A DNA stretch of 64,000 nt, from the NCBI GenBank assembly GCA_014529385.2, contig CM043968.1:30887513-30951512 (forward strand), written 5' to 3'. The DNA comes from Adiantum capillus-veneris. Its lineage: Eukaryota; Streptophyta; Polypodiopsida; Polypodiales; Pteridaceae. The first letter of the stretch is position 1. Every line of letters begins with the position of its first letter. Below are positions 47,195-60,383 of this stretch, piece by piece. Below the pieces are notes generated by a model. The model was not told the DNA's origin and searched no databases. It saw nothing but the letters and a program-made list of their open reading frames with translations. Both the position numbers and the translations under genes were made by a program.

Positions 47195-50104
47195 TCATCT
47201 TGCGTGCCCGTTGCCATGCACATGAACCCCGTTGCGGAAATACTCATGAGAATGTTCCTTGTTCGCTATAAGGGCCTTCACAATCTCCAAACCGTAGGGA
47301 TCACCCTCTTCGATCACCTTTAACACCGTGCCGCCCCCCGTGAACAGGTAGTACTTGGGGCTATGCAATGCTTCATGGTATAGCTTAGGATGTAAGCTGC
47401 ACATTACAAAATCAGAAAAGGATTTAGATTCAAAGATAAAGAACAAAAGCCCTCCTGCATAACAAAAGGAGCCGCCGTAATTGTTCAACTAGCCATTCGC
47501 ACACTGAAAAAATGCAAGAGCGGGAAGTCATATGCGTGATCTCATCTCCACTCTCGCTTATTGATCCAATACTACACATGAAGCCAAATTATGACAAGAC
47601 ATACATTATATCCACATCAATGGTCTGTGTAAATATCATAAACTTGGTCTGCACAACATCAGGCCATGTATTTAACATGCGATCAAAGGTCATTTTTCAG
47701 CTCAAAAATGGACGCTACTCTTCTCTCAACGGCCGGGCATACAAATCAGCTATTCTCTTGTCAGACAGCATGCAATCAATGCATATCGATATACATCCAC
47801 TTGTCCAAGATTGATGTACAAAGTAGGAACCCATACCTCTTGAATTCCTGAAGAGTATCTCCTCCCCCAAAAAACTTCTGAGCTGCGATGTTCTGATCGA
47901 TAACTTCATCCATCTTGCTAGTGCCATGCCAGAAGTGAGGCATCAAACCCATGACAGCATTCACAAAGATGGTCTTGGCCGAGCTCAATGCCTCTTTACA
48001 AGGATCCACCTCAAAAGATAGAGGATCCACATCCACCACAAAGTTATACTCTTTACCTGGAGCAAAATGCTGTAGAGGGAAGAAGACCAAAAACATTATA
48101 ACGACGACTACTAGTCTGACAAGAATGCTTTTGACTGTGTATGTGTGTCACCATGACCATCCTTCTATGCATGCGAGTGCCGAGAATGCCCCATCTCCGC
48201 TTACCTTTGCAGAGATTGTTCGATAACGACCCTCTTCCCGCCCTTCCAGTGTATCCGACTCTATTAAATGAGGTAGCTCCACAATCTTCTTGTCCATCTT
48301 GTCCTGCTCTACCAAGCCTCTTGCAAGCTCGATATCGGATTCCTACATTCCAAAAGGAAAACGTTAAATCGCAGCTCGATCATCAAACAGGCCTTGCAAA
48401 AAGCTTCGAAAGATAACGAAAGGTTAAATAATGCCTTCCATGGCCAGCTACCTGAACACCCTTAATCTTCACTCCATATTTGGCACAAAGATAAGTATTG
48501 TACATAACCCCACCCAGAATGAGCTTATCGACCTTCTTGTAAATTTCAGTCAAAGGCCCAATTTTGGTGTCGTACTTGGCTCCAGCGACGATGGCAACAA
48601 AAGGTCTGGTGGGTTGTAATACTAACTTCACGTGGCAAAGCTCATCCTGAACAAAATCCATGGAAAAGTTTCAAAACATACGCAATATGTTCTGGTGCAA
48701 AAGGATGTAAATTTTCGCATATAGAGTGCTTCAGCATTTACCTGCAAGCATAGGCCTGCATACGCCGGCAAATACTTAGTGATATGGAACGTCGACGCAT
48801 GTGATTGCCATGACCCAAATGCGTCGTTCACATACACATCAGCTAGCCCTGCGAGCTGGACGACAAAACGCTGCAAATTTTCCCCTTTGTCTTCTTCTCC
48901 CTGTTGTACAATATATGCATTTTTTAATTTCAGCTCATCACCAATGTTGCGTGTATGAGAAAATATCACAAATCGAAAGATTTGCAATTACTTACTGCAA
49001 ACCAACGAGTGTTTGGCAGGTAAATGCCGCCGATCTTGCGGCTCCGAAGGTCTTGAATGAGCCAATTGATGGAAGTGTCAATATCATGAATGCCTTGGTC
49101 GTCTCCATTCACATGAAATTGCGGCACCACGAATTTGATCCTTAGCTTGCGCTGGAGGTACGCCACCACGGCATCCACTGCATCATCCTGCCTTATAGTA
49201 ATCTTCTTTGCCTTTTTGTCATATGGCCTTCCTATATGGGTCATGATAATGGGTCTAGCAAAAATTTAATCAATACCTTGTGTCAGAATTCATAATGTCT
49301 CCCTCACAAAACGATAATTAAATGGTCTTCTTTTGTCATATTGGCCTTCCTATATAGGTGATAATGATAGGTCAACCTGTGTCAGTATTTATTATGATTC
49401 CTGACAAAATTGATATGAAATCACAGGTTAGTAATAGCATTTACCTTCCACCTCGTTCCACGATATTGTACATAGTTGCGAGTGTTACATCAATGCGGTA
49501 CTGATCAAGGATTTTGCCTGCATAATACAACACCAGCTTATTGAGAAAAACTTTATTTCTCATACTAGATTCCTACAAATGTGATAATCTTGGTAAAAAT
49601 TAAGATAAACTAAGAAAGCTTAAGTTTGCCTTTATTTGTAATTAGTATATACATTAAAGACTTTGATTATATTAATCCCCAAAAGATCATTAACATCAGA
49701 CTAATCACTTATAATAGCTCAAAACCCAATGAAAAAATAGCTTGCAATTTGTAATGTTACTTTTTTGAATAGGCAATTGAATATACATGATACATCCGCT
49801 GTACTGTACTAAATCTTACTGCAGGATAGAAATTTTTAGACGCATTTGGAGAATTTTGAAGTGAAAAATTAATCAATCCAAACCAGGAAAACAAGAAATG
49901 GTTTCCCTCAAAAACTTGAAAGCATATAATGGCAGTACCTTTCTTGACGACGTTGTGATCAACGCGCAGGAGGACAACCTTGTCCTGTAGGTCAGCGTCT
50001 TGCAAAAGCGGGAGGCGAGGATCCAAGTCCGCAGGATCACGCCCATCATCGACACTATATCCCACATTCATGATCATCCCATTTTCTGGGCTGTAAGGAG
50101 CCAT
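47195..50104 (-). CDS. Phosphoglycerate kinase-like protein, 8 exons, 474 aa
   Basis: Exons by GT-AG reading are 49939-50104, 49445-49517, 48996-49254, 48742-48900, 48452-48646, 48205-48342, 47837-48069 and 47195-47396; they join in frame to one 474-aa product. PGK landmarks: RVDHN (47-51), MTHIGRP (84-90), NTRWF (about 161-165), DVYVNDAFGSWQSHAST (about 183-199), GAKYDTK nucleotide-site lysines (241-247), GGGD (398-401) and TGGG (427-430). PGK converts 1,3-bisphosphoglycerate and ADP to 3-phosphoglycerate and ATP. The protein is longer than the usual ~400 aa, with an N-terminal extension, an insertion after the THIGRP motif and a longer C-terminus. No clear plastid transit peptide is seen, so it is probably cytosolic. 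It is unlike typical plant PGKs at many positions; from memory it resembles a bacterial PGK subgroup. No stops or frameshifts are seen. Confidence 0.87.
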
Positions 50105-51660
50105 GATCAGTCCCCGAAATAAATTATTCTATAATTATCTCCTCCTAATCAAGGTATCCTAACCCCCAAAGAGTCAGAATCAATCGTGATTAGCACAGAT
50201 GAATATGCTAATGATGTGATTAAGCTGGAATCTGCTATAAAATTCCAGCTTTTGCGAGGCGTATTTCTGCTGTTCTGGCTCTTTCGGTGCTAAATATAGC
50301 AAGATCACTGATGGGTCTAAACAAAAATCAGAAACAAATGGAGCGCTAATTACGAATCAAGCAGCGTGATTAGCGAAAGCGAGGGCATACGTGTTGTGAT
50401 TAAAAAAGGGCGCATGAATTTCAAAGCGGGGAGAGCTGTAATTTGAATGCACGCTTCAAGGCTAGAAATAGGGCCTTTTTATTATTTTATTTTATAATTT
50501 AAGTTACAGATTCAGTGACGTGTACTTTCAACTTTATGATAATTATCCAAAAGATTTCGTCTTCGAGCGTTTTTTCACCCGGAAAAGAAGGGGGTGATTT
50601 TTTTAATTTAGAAATCTTTAAAAAAGAAATATAAATGGAAGGATCTTTGTATCAACATTTTTCTGAAAGTTTGGCTTTTCTATATAAATAAATAAATAAG
50701 CAATTCTAAATCAATAAAATCAAAATTTTGTGCATGGGTAGATTAACAATATTATTTTTTGAGAGTAACAAATACATTTGAATTTTGATAAGCTTCTTGA
50801 TAATTAAAAATGTTTTATAGCATCCAAAAATACCAACATTTAAATAGTGATTTTGTAAAGAAAAAAATATGATGGAACGCAATGAGCCTAATAACAAATT
50901 AAGAGCTGAATTTCCATGCTACAAATGGGAAAAATGTTGAATTTAAGGACGATGAATAAATTGGAAAGCAATGTCAAAAGAGGAAATTTGAGAGAGTCTT
51001 ATGGTTGCCACATATGCACTTTTTCCACATCACTGATGACTCCACCATGCAATGGTCGATTGGCTCTTATCAATATGGGAATGGGAAAGGTATCTCCTTC
51101 CTACCCCCTCTCTTTAGCATGAGTCCTTCCACCTCTTCCACGTTCCAATCTTTCAAAGGTTAATGAGATCTTAGGCCCGTGTCACACACTAGCACCGAAC
51201 AGTCTCAAAAACAACACATGTGGGCGCATGTAGTGTCACACACATACAAACATTTACATAAGTATAAACTTTTTCATGCTCATAATCGGAGGGTGACTTA
51301 CTGGCAAAGTCTGAGTGCAGTCAATGTGCATGTTCTCGAGTCAAGCCGTGGAGGATCTCTTGTGCGCGATGGGTGAGGGGGTCAACCCGGATGCCTTCGC
51401 GCTCTGATGGACGATGGAGTTCACAAATCTTCTTTTGCTAGCTCACTTGCACTAGCATCCGAGCGGACGTCTGTGATAGGGCCCTTACGCTGCCCGCCAT
51501 ACTTTACGGACCTCTAGCCAAAGAGAGTAGGCACCATTGAAGTGAGCATTCAGACCATGCAGGGAGGTCTATTCGCCATGCCCTTTTGGCATGTTGACTC
51601 ATGCCCGAGTGCAACATCGAGCCTTTCGTGCCCACCCCGCCCACTCGATGCCCCTTCCAT
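50105..51660. other. Upstream flank of the PGK-like gene, no gene seen
   Basis: The sequence just upstream of the start is AT-rich with no sharp promoter element that I can defend. No coding region is supportable up to the (TG)n tract. Confidence 0.5.
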
Positions 51661-51865
<205 letters not shown>

Positions 51866-52249
51866 TTGTGTGTGTGCATGAGCAGATGGCATCCGAGCTG
51901 TGTGCGAATTAGACAAGTGATCATACTTGCACAACAAGTTTTTGATGGTGGAAAAGTGCAGGGAGAGCACATGGTGAGGTGCAGGCAGTATGAACACAAC
52001 GTTTATAGAGTTTCTCTCACAATCTCTCGCAGTGTTAAGAAGCTGCTAGCGATCTTACCCCTCAAAGTGTTCACTCTAAGTAGAACTAATATATCGCATA
52101 CGTTCATGGGGTATCATTGAGATTAGTTCTTTATGAGTTTTGCATGATTATAACACGCCCTTTTCCTATCATAGTTATTATTGGCTCTACTTTTTTTTTT
52201 AAACGATACTTATATTTGGACACCAGTTCTTGCCAGAGACCAATGACCA

Positions 52250-52880
52250 AGAGATGACCAGAGAGGAGGTGGTGGAAGAGACTCTCACCCCGACTGTTGT
52301 CCAAGATATGTCTCGAGAGAGGTGGTTAAAGAGACCGACTGCCCGGCAATTGAGATACAGGAGACTTCACCTGTGAATGGTGGACCCTTTGTTGGGGCCT
52401 CGCCGACCATTGAAAACCCCTAGCCAGTGCCGATCAGACCTTCGGGTGAGAAAAGCAAAGAGACTAAGATCCCGATTGAGGAGATGCAGAATAGACCTGA
52501 GCCGGTGGATAACTCTGCCTAGGTGACGTGGACATCCCTTGAATCTTGTTAGCCTGAGCCAATTACAAGTGATTCTCAGGACGTAAAAATAGACCTTATC
52601 ATCCATATTGTTAAGGTTAAGGGTAATAAGACCAGCACTATCACTGTTAGCTGGCTTAAGCAGAGGAAGAACAAAGGATGACTCTGCTTGTTTTTTCTAT
52701 CAGCGGTTAGTTCCTGGTGCCTTGGCTTGGTGATCCAGGGGATTGATGTGACTGGCTTTCTACTTGGTCGCAACCCCCTTGGGTCTTCGTTGTTGCTTAT
52801 GGTCTCAGGGTGGCTCCCTTTTTCAGTCGAGGATGTATGGCCGTATGGTCTAGATGATAAGGTGGGTTGTTGATAGATGT
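52250..52880 (+). other. Unassigned decayed open stretch
   Basis: One plus frame is open apart from a few TAG/TGA stops and reads CPAIEIQETSPVNGGPFVGA and then IDLIIHIVKVKGNKTSTITV. The composition looks coding-derived, but no family motif is visible. It may be a transposon relic. Confidence 0.3.
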
Positions 52881-52949
52881 AGTGGTTGGCTTTCATTGTA
52901 AATTTTTTTGACTTCATATTATATATATACATTCACTATTGTGAATTTG

Positions 52950-53640
52950 GAAAAAAAAACTAGACTTATGTACTTTACACACTGCCATTTGGGCTTCAGC
53001 CATTGTGAAAGCATAGTGCAATCCAATGATGTCAAAGCATAGGGCAATCCAATTATGTGGCATAGCTTTAAGCGGATACACCCACACATGTCTGGAGTAA
53101 TCATCAATGAAAGTGAGAAACTACAGGTAATTACCAAAGGATGGAGTTTGCATAAACCACAAACATCACTATATACAAGTTGTAACTTGCATGTAGCCCT
53201 TACTGAACCATCCTTTGGAAACTTTAAACACTGCATCTTACCCAATATACACCCTTCACAAACATGCTTAGAAGCTGCTTCAAGAGGCGGCAAAGAAGAA
53301 ACCATATCATATTTTTGTAAATTTAGCAAAATGAAAAAATACAGATGCCCAAAACGTGCATGTCAAAGTTTGCATCTGAAATAGCCTTCAAATCCACAAT
53401 TGCATTTACAAAATTATACCCACATTTGTCATATAAAGTGAGATTATACAACCCACAACAAAAATGCCAGATGCAATAATTTCATCACTAGAACTAAGAT
53501 AATGAACTATACATCTGTCATGCACAAATTTGAAATAAGACCAAGTCTTGTAAAAGTGCATATACATACAAAAGGTTCTTTTAGATCCTTGGTACATAAA
53601 GTGCATCAACAAGTGCGAAAGAACAATCATTCATAGTAGG
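52950..53640 (-). pseudogene. Copia C-family relic, pre-integrase to integrase start
   Basis: The minus strand reads MVSSLPPLEAASKHVCEGCI and FPKDGSVRATCKLQLVYSDV. These match copia C at 58250-58400 (MVASLPPLEAHVKHVCEGYI and FPKDGSVRPTCKLQLVHNDV). Upstream, FVHDRCIVHYLSSSDEIIAS matches FVDARCTVHDLSFDDKIVVS. It starts abruptly near 53640 against the transposase relic, and the missing upstream part reappears at 55290-55880. Confidence 0.75.
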
Positions 53641-54932
53641 TTTCCCTATGTTGCTTTCTAAAAGAAGTTCTAGTTTTTTGTCCACTCATTGAAACTTGTT
53701 GGGCAATCTCATGGGCCTCCCTTGTGTTCTTTGCAGTAAAAATTGATACATTTCCATTGTGACAACCAATGGAATTGAGAAGTGCCTCCACCCTTTTGAT
53801 TGCCTCCTGGGACTTTTGCAATGGCTTCATTGTGAAAGCATAATCAATGTGGAGCTTTGGTAACCTATCGAAAATGCGCATGAATGCGTGCAATGTACAA
53901 AAATGTACATTAGATAGAGAAAATGGAAAGATTGGATTTCAAGCCTTGTCCTTTAGTGCATGATATCAGACATTGAGCATGGGGCATCTCAAAACAGATG
54001 CTTCCCATTCCCTGCCTTCATCTCCCCAACATCAAAATTCTCCAATGCTTTGTCTCCATACTCTTGCCATGGAAGCATTGAACCACCCTTTGAAGAGTTC
54101 TTTTGTGCTTTTTGTCTGTTAGGTTTGTACCCCTGAGTGCAAAATGGACAAGGATAGAGTGAAGAAGCTGACTTCTCATATGTAAGTTGGGAGTGTATTG
54201 CTTCTCTAATCCATGGAGTTCTCTCAGAAAAACATTATAGTACTCTATTGGTCTCTTTGGGCACCTCAAAAGCACCATCTACCAAATGTCTTTCTTTGTT
54301 TGCACAATAAAAGGCGGAGTGGGAGATGGCTCGAATCGATCATGTTATGCCATTTCCTTGAGCCATTGTTGCAAACACTACCACTCAACTAGCATAGTAA
54401 GAGGTCACCTTATACCATGACGCATTACAGACCCGTTCTTCAAACAAAAGCATGTATGAATTCAACATTTTCAAGCTGTATAATAGAGACACTTGTAAAG
54501 TATATGATGTACAAAGTTTCAAGTATTTCAGTCCAACTAGGAATAAACAATCCTAAAATATACATTATGATGAGATTACCCAGCTCTAATAAGCATGGAT
54601 TTGAAGCACCTACTTGCAAGATGTAACAAAGAAGGTTGTTTTAGAGGAAAAGTGGTGCTTAAGATCTATTACATCAAAGATTATAAGATTATGCAAGCTC
54701 TTCAATGAAAGAGAAGGAGATGAGTGAGTGTATGTGTGTGCGCTAGGTACACACATACATACACATAGGAGATTTTGGTGAAAAACAGTTCAAAATTTGA
54801 ATTTGAACATTTTAAGAGAAACAAAGACAATATAAAATGAATTACAGTGTATAGACTATCACTTACATCCACCCAAAAATCAACATTGATGTCAACCTGT
54901 AGCAAATCATTGTTGTGATGATCTTTGGTCAC
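53627..54932 (-). pseudogene. Second, degraded copy of the DDE-type transposase-like gene
   Basis: Read across frames, the minus strand has NVHFCTLHAFMRIFDRL and LLNSIGCHNGNVSIF, which parallel NVHICTMHALCRIVEKL and VLSDMGLHGGNVKIQ of the 28.6-30.9 kb gene. Further upstream, LYPCPFCTQG corresponds to KSPCLFCMEP, and GAFEVPKE to GAFEVKKE, just after a splice acceptor near 54280. VDINVDFWVD with a GTAAGT donor at ~54867 corresponds to the end of exon 2. Several stops and frame changes make it a relic. Its conserved intron position supports real exon structure in both copies. Confidence 0.65.
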
Positions 54933-55289
54933 CCATGTGTCTGACTTTTGATGAAAACTCTATGGGCAAGCAAATATACACACTTATGGTGTGCGGGATG
55001 CATGGTTTGTGATATTGTTGAGAAATATGGCTGCTAAACCTAAGGATACAAAGGGGGAAGGCAATGGAAGGGAGAAGAGGGAGGTAGGGGAGAGGGAGAG
55101 GTAGAAGAGATGCAGGGGAGGTGCTTGTAGGTCAAAAAAGGTTTTAAAAATGGTTTTTTTGATATACGTATATGTTGGAGGAGAGATTTAAGTAAAAATG
55201 ACTTTTTTGAAAACAAGTTGATTTCTGGCCGTTAGTTATGCACGTTTTTGTTGATGTGGCCACGCTCCTTTACTCCCTTTACTTTCAAA

Positions 55290-55880
55290 AAGGTAAAGAG
55301 AGAAAGGGACCTCCTAGGTCCACATCCTACTGAATCACCATTCTGGATCTACATCATCAACACAATCTCCATTTATAGAAGATTCTACAATAGATACACC
55401 AGTAGAAGATCTAGCCTCTTTCTTCTTGGCTTCTAGCTTGTGCCTTCAACTCGGGACATTACTTTATAAAGTGATCATTAGCTTTGCAGTAATGACAACG
55501 CATCTTGTTTCTGCCATTCCTAGATGATTTTTTTGTAAATAGAAGCAGTAGATGTAGGTTATCTACTACTCAAGGGAGGACCACGAGAAGTGACTACACT
55601 CATTGCTATTGCCACCTCCTCTTTGAGCACCAACAAAAGCATGTTCAACTACATGCTATTTAGCCTAGTTTTTCTTGAAATTGACTCCTATAATAGCAAT
55701 GTACATAATACATCAAACTTGATAGTGTGAGGGTTTCCTTGGGTCATATATCTCCAAGTACTAGCAAAATTATATCACTGGCAACATATCTAGAATTATT
55801 TGTATAACTGAACTGTCCAAAATGACTTCACCTGCAAAAACGAGTTGCTCATTGATATCCTTGATACCAACAAGACAAAT
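55290..55880 (-). pseudogene. Copia C-family gag relic
   Basis: The minus strand carries CHYCKANDHFIK with a stop and then C, the CCHC knuckle seen in copia C as FHYCKANDHLIKQC; here the first Cys is kept. ESSINGDCVDDVDPEW follows. Upstream, GIKDINEQLVFAGEVI matches copia C gag around 57160. It is the 5' part of the same relic whose 3' part is at 52950-53640. The 55881-56166 gap has no gene. Confidence 0.7.
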
Positions 55881-56166
55881 TTACATGTGATTTTCCTCTT
55901 GCATAATCTTAAACTCCGACTCTTTACAAAGCAATGCAACTTTTTGCATGATTGTGACGTGCCTAAAGACCCGTTAGATTATCCCAAGCTTGTTTTTTTT
56001 AATTTGTTTAGCGACAAATGTGATGAGTAATAATGAACTTCAGAAATAAATTTACCAATGCATGAGCCTACACATCTCTAACATTCCAATGAGATTGCTC
56101 ACGTTGTTGGAGTGAGTGGTTCTTAAGGGTCGACCGAGAAAGCGTCGAGCTTCTGGATGTAGATGA

Positions 56167-56395
56167 TGTTACCATATACATGTGGTAGTGATGTGTGTAA
56201 AACACACTTAGGACCACCGGCACAATTTTTTCTTCACTAGGAGATTTTTCCCCCGTGCATTGTATATACGCCCATCACTCTAGGGCTATCTCATCTTTCC
56301 ATTGCACAATAAGTAATACACTCTCTGTTTTGTGCCTTGATCTTCCTTTGTCTTCTCCAAGTTGCGTGTGTTTCCCTGCAACCCTAATTACAAAA
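56167..56395 (+). repeat. Copia C, 5' LTR
   Basis: It begins TGTTACCATATACATGTGG and ends near CCCTAATTACAAAA. It matches 61018-61257 and the isolated LTR at 24356-24580. Confidence 0.85.
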
Positions 56396-56397
56396 AT

Positions 56398-56409
56398 TGG
56401 TATCAGAGC
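56398..56409 (+). other. Copia C primer-binding site
   Basis: TGGTATCAGAGC is complementary to initiator methionine tRNA, as in copia A. Confidence 0.85.
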
Positions 56410-56720
56410 AGGTTGGGTCATCCCTGGCTCCAGCATACGTCTGCTCACTTTCTCTAATTTCTATGAGCTTTGGTGAGAATCAGCAAGTCGATAAGTACAG
56501 GTGCTCAGATTTTTTATTTGGGCTTATTTCAGTCTCCATTTCCACTGCAGAGAGTATTGTGTAGGCTATTTCTCATTTTGTGCAAGATTTTTGCCAGTGT
56601 CATTTTTTGCATAACAGGTCCCTTATAGTCTTCTACGATTTGTGATATATAGCATGTGTTCTTCGCGCATTCATTTTTCTTCTTTTTGGGCAGTTTTCAC
56701 ATCAAGTGCAGGCATTTGCC

Positions 56721-58025
56721 ATGGTTTACAACAACACAGATGTGTTCAAGATGTTGGCTGTTGAGGACAGATTGGTTGGGAAAAATTACTTTATGTGGGC
56801 TTACATGATGCAACATGTCCTTGTGTGTCAAAGGGTGTTTAGAACATTTTGCAGGGCATTGATGTACGTCCTAGTTCTGTGGATAAAGACGAGTTGAGGA
56901 TGCTGTAGGTTTTGTTGCAATTATTCTTGATGTTAGAAATGTTTTGCCTATAGCTGAGCAAGCTCGTTGGGATATAAGAGATTTGCAGGCTCATGCATTA
57001 ATCGCATTGTCACATTTGTTCAGCAAAACATGCTTGTGATATTCTGGATGGTCTTTATGCAAGTTGTAATGAGGCAAAAATTGCATTGCTACTTAAAGAG
57101 CTGGAGTCAAAGATTATGCATGAGGAAGATGAAATGGACACTTTCCTTATTGGTGTCAAGGATATAAATGAGTAACTTATTTCTACAGGTGAAGTAATTT
57201 CTGATAATTCTCTTGTGTAGTCTGTTCTTGATGCTTTGCCAGATTCTTACCATACTTTTGCTAGTACTTGGAGACTTATGACCCAAGGAAACCTTGAAGT
57301 TGTCAAGTTTGATGTATTATGCACATTGTTGTTGTAAGAGTCACTTTCCAAAAAAAACAGGGCTAAATAATGTGCATTTAAATGGGCTTTTATTGATGCT
57401 CTAAGAAAAGGTGGTAACAGCAATGTAACCACTTCTCATGGTTCTTCTGCGAGTGGAAAATCTTATGTTCCTAATGCTTCTACTGGCACCACTTCATCAA
57501 GGGATTCTGGTGATAATGGCAAAAAGAAGATGCATTTCCATTATTGTAAAGCTAATGATCACTTGATCAAGCAGTGTTCAAAATTGAAGTCAAAAGAGGC
57601 TAAGAAGAAAGAGGCTGAATCAACTACTAGTGCAAATATTGTAGAGTCTTATGTGAAAGAAAATTGTGATGTTGATGTAGATGTAGAGTGGGATTTTAGT
57701 TTAGAGTATACGTATGATCATGTTGTCCATGATGCATGCATGTCAGTTGCTACAGATTCACATGTGTGGTATTTGGACAATGGTGCTACAAAGCACATTA
57801 CATCACATCATAATTTGTTTACCTCTCTTGAATCTGTCCCTCATGGGAATGTTGTCACTTATGCCAACAATGCCTCTTATCTGGTTCATGGAGTTAGAAA
57901 GATTGTGCTTACTGCTGCAAATGGCAATTCTTTCACACGTGATGAATTGTATGTACCTGGAATCAAGAAGACTCCAAGAAGAATCTTTTGTCTATATCTA
58001 CACTTGCTAGACTTGGACTTGTAGT
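56721..58025 (+). pseudogene. Copia C gag and protease
   Basis: The start MVYNNTDVFKMLAVEDRLVG is followed by NYFMWAYMMQHVL, a copia gag N-terminus. Many stops and frame changes follow. The knuckle FHYCKANDHLIKQC (57533) lacks the first Cys. The protease VWYLDNGATKHITSHH has D-N-G instead of D-S-G. ELYVPGIKK marks the protease C-terminus. Confidence 0.8.
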
Positions 58026-58985
58026 CAAATTTGTGGATGCAAGATGTACAGTACATGATCTCAGTTTCGATGATAAAATTGTTGTATCTGACATTTTATG
58101 CCGTGGGCTGTATAAGCTCACTTTGTACGAGAAGTGTGGGCAGAATTTTGCAAATGCAGTTCTGGATTCTAAGGCTATTTTACATGCAAAAGTTTGGCAT
58201 ACACATTTTGGGCATCTGAATTTTTTCAGTTTGCGGCGTTTGCAAAAATCTGATATGGTTGCTTCTTTGCCACCTCTTGAAGCACATGTCAAACATGTTT
58301 GTGAAGGCTATATTTTGGGTAACATGTAGCATTCAAAGTTTCCAAAGGATGGGTCAGTTAGGCCTACATGCAAGTTGCAGCTTGTGCATAATGATGTTCG
58401 TGGGCCCAAGCAAATCTGTCCTTGGGTAATTACCTGTACTTCTTGACTTTCATTGATGATTACTACAGACATGCATTGGGTATATTTTCTTAAAGCTAAG
58501 TCCGGAGTTTTTATGTGCTTCAAGCAATTTTTGGTTATGGTTGAAAATGTCTCAAAATGTACTATGGGCACCCTCCCGATCAAGGGGGAAGTATATGTCT
58601 CATGAATTAATGCATTTCTGGCTAGTTGAGGGATAAAACACAAATGTACAGTGTCATATACACCTCAACAAAATGATGTTACTGAGAGAAAAAAACAGGA
58701 TACTTACGAAAATGGCACAATAGTCAAGCTTTACCACATTTGTTTTGTCTTGAGGTCATCATGTGTGTCACTTATGTACTTAACAAGTGTCCGACAAAAG
58801 CTTTGCAATCTATGACTCCATATGAAGCATGGCATGATAGAAAGCCTTCTATTGAGCACATGCGTGCTTTTAGCTGTTTGTCATGTGCTTTAGTGCCACA
58901 AACACAACGCAAAAAATTTGATGATAAGGTTGTCGAATGTATTTTGGTTGGCCATAGTGCTGAAAGCAAAGGTTATAGGTTGTAA
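57988..58985 (+). pseudogene. Copia C integrase, decayed
   Basis: Pre-integrase VWHTHFGHLNFFSLRRLQ and VCEGYILG keep the zinc-binding residues only in part. The core is split by stops after VHNDV and MITTDMHWVYFLKA. The C-terminal part reads YVLNKCPTKALQSMTPYEAW and CILVGHSAESKGYRL. Confidence 0.78.
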
Positions 58986-59399
58986 CACCCGCAAACAAAG
59001 CACATCTTGGTTTCACTGGATGTTGTGTTTGTGAAAGATTATATTCAACCCTTGCTATCATATACTAGAGACAATAATGTAAGCTCACAGGACATTTATG
59101 ATAGTTTTTTCCCTCTTTTCAATCGTGGAAGTTTGAATGTAAATTCAAATAAGGCAATGTACAGCCTATGGGGGTTTCAGAAAATTTTACAGATCAGCCT
59201 ATTATTGATGGAGATGTACATGATATACTTGATGAGGAAAGGGCTGAGAATGAGCAGGCTAGAGGTATGGCAAAATGGTTGGTGCATACTTTGCATGACA
59301 ATAAATTGGATGCGCCTTTGTCTAGTTGTACTCGTTCAAGTTCTTGCCATGCATCTGATGCATTAGATTGTTATGCTTTGGCTGTGTCTAGCTTACGTG

Positions 59400-60383
59400 A
59401 TGTTGAGGAAGCTCTACCTTTTGATGAATCACAGAATTCAAAAAATTGGATGGCTGCCATGCAATCTGAATTGCACTTATAGAAAATGACACATGAGATT
59501 TATGTGATTTGCCTCCAAGCAAAAAGGCCATTGGTACAAAGTGGTTTAACAAGTTGACACGCAAGCCGGATGGTGAGATTGATTGCTATAAGGCTCGACT
59601 TATTGCAAAAGGCTATGCATAGCAAAAATGCATAGATTATGAATAAAATTTTTCTCCCACTTCTGGTATGACTACTGTACATTTTCTATGTGCATTGATA
59701 GCTCATTTTGGTTGGGATATACATCAGTTAGACATTCTTATTGCTTTCTTGAATGGTGACATATTTGAGGAAGTTTATGTAACGCAGTCTCACGGTTTTG
59801 TCAAGAAAGGACAAGAGGAGAAAGTGTGCAATGTTAAGAAAGCTTTGTATGGGTTGAAGCAATCTCCTCATGCTTGGTATGAGAAATCTGAGACTCATTT
59901 GGTCAAACGAGGCTTTTGTAAGAGTCCAACAAAAAGCACATTGTATGTAAAGCGTGAGGGTGATGTACTTCTCATTGTGGTTCTCTATGTGGATGATTTG
60001 TTGATCACTCAACCAAATGAAAGACATATTGTTGAATTTAAAGTAATTTGAATGCTAATTTCAAGATGAAAGATTTGGGGTTATTGCATCATTACTTGGC
60101 CATACAGTTTAAGCAGTGCGATGGTGGTATTGCCTTGTGTCAGACAAGTTACATAGAGACATTGCTATGTAAGTTTGGACTTGAGGATTGCAAACATATT
60201 GCTACTCCCATGGAAACAAGTTTGAAATTGAGTCTTCATGATGTTGGTGATCTTGCAAATGTCACTCTTTACCAAACTATTGTTGGATGCCTCATTTATG
60301 TATGCAACACGAGACCGAATATTCAGTTTGCAATCTTACAAGTCAACATATTTATGCATAGCCCAGGGTCTAAGCATTGGTAG
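59400..60383 (+). pseudogene. Copia C reverse transcriptase, decayed
   Basis: NWMAAMQSELHL begins the region. Then come HQLDILIAFLNGDIFEEVYV (motif A), KKALYGLKQSPHAWYEK and VVLYVDDLLIT (YVDD). A TAG/TAA run near 59480-59645 and a frame change near 60048 break it. Confidence 0.82.
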
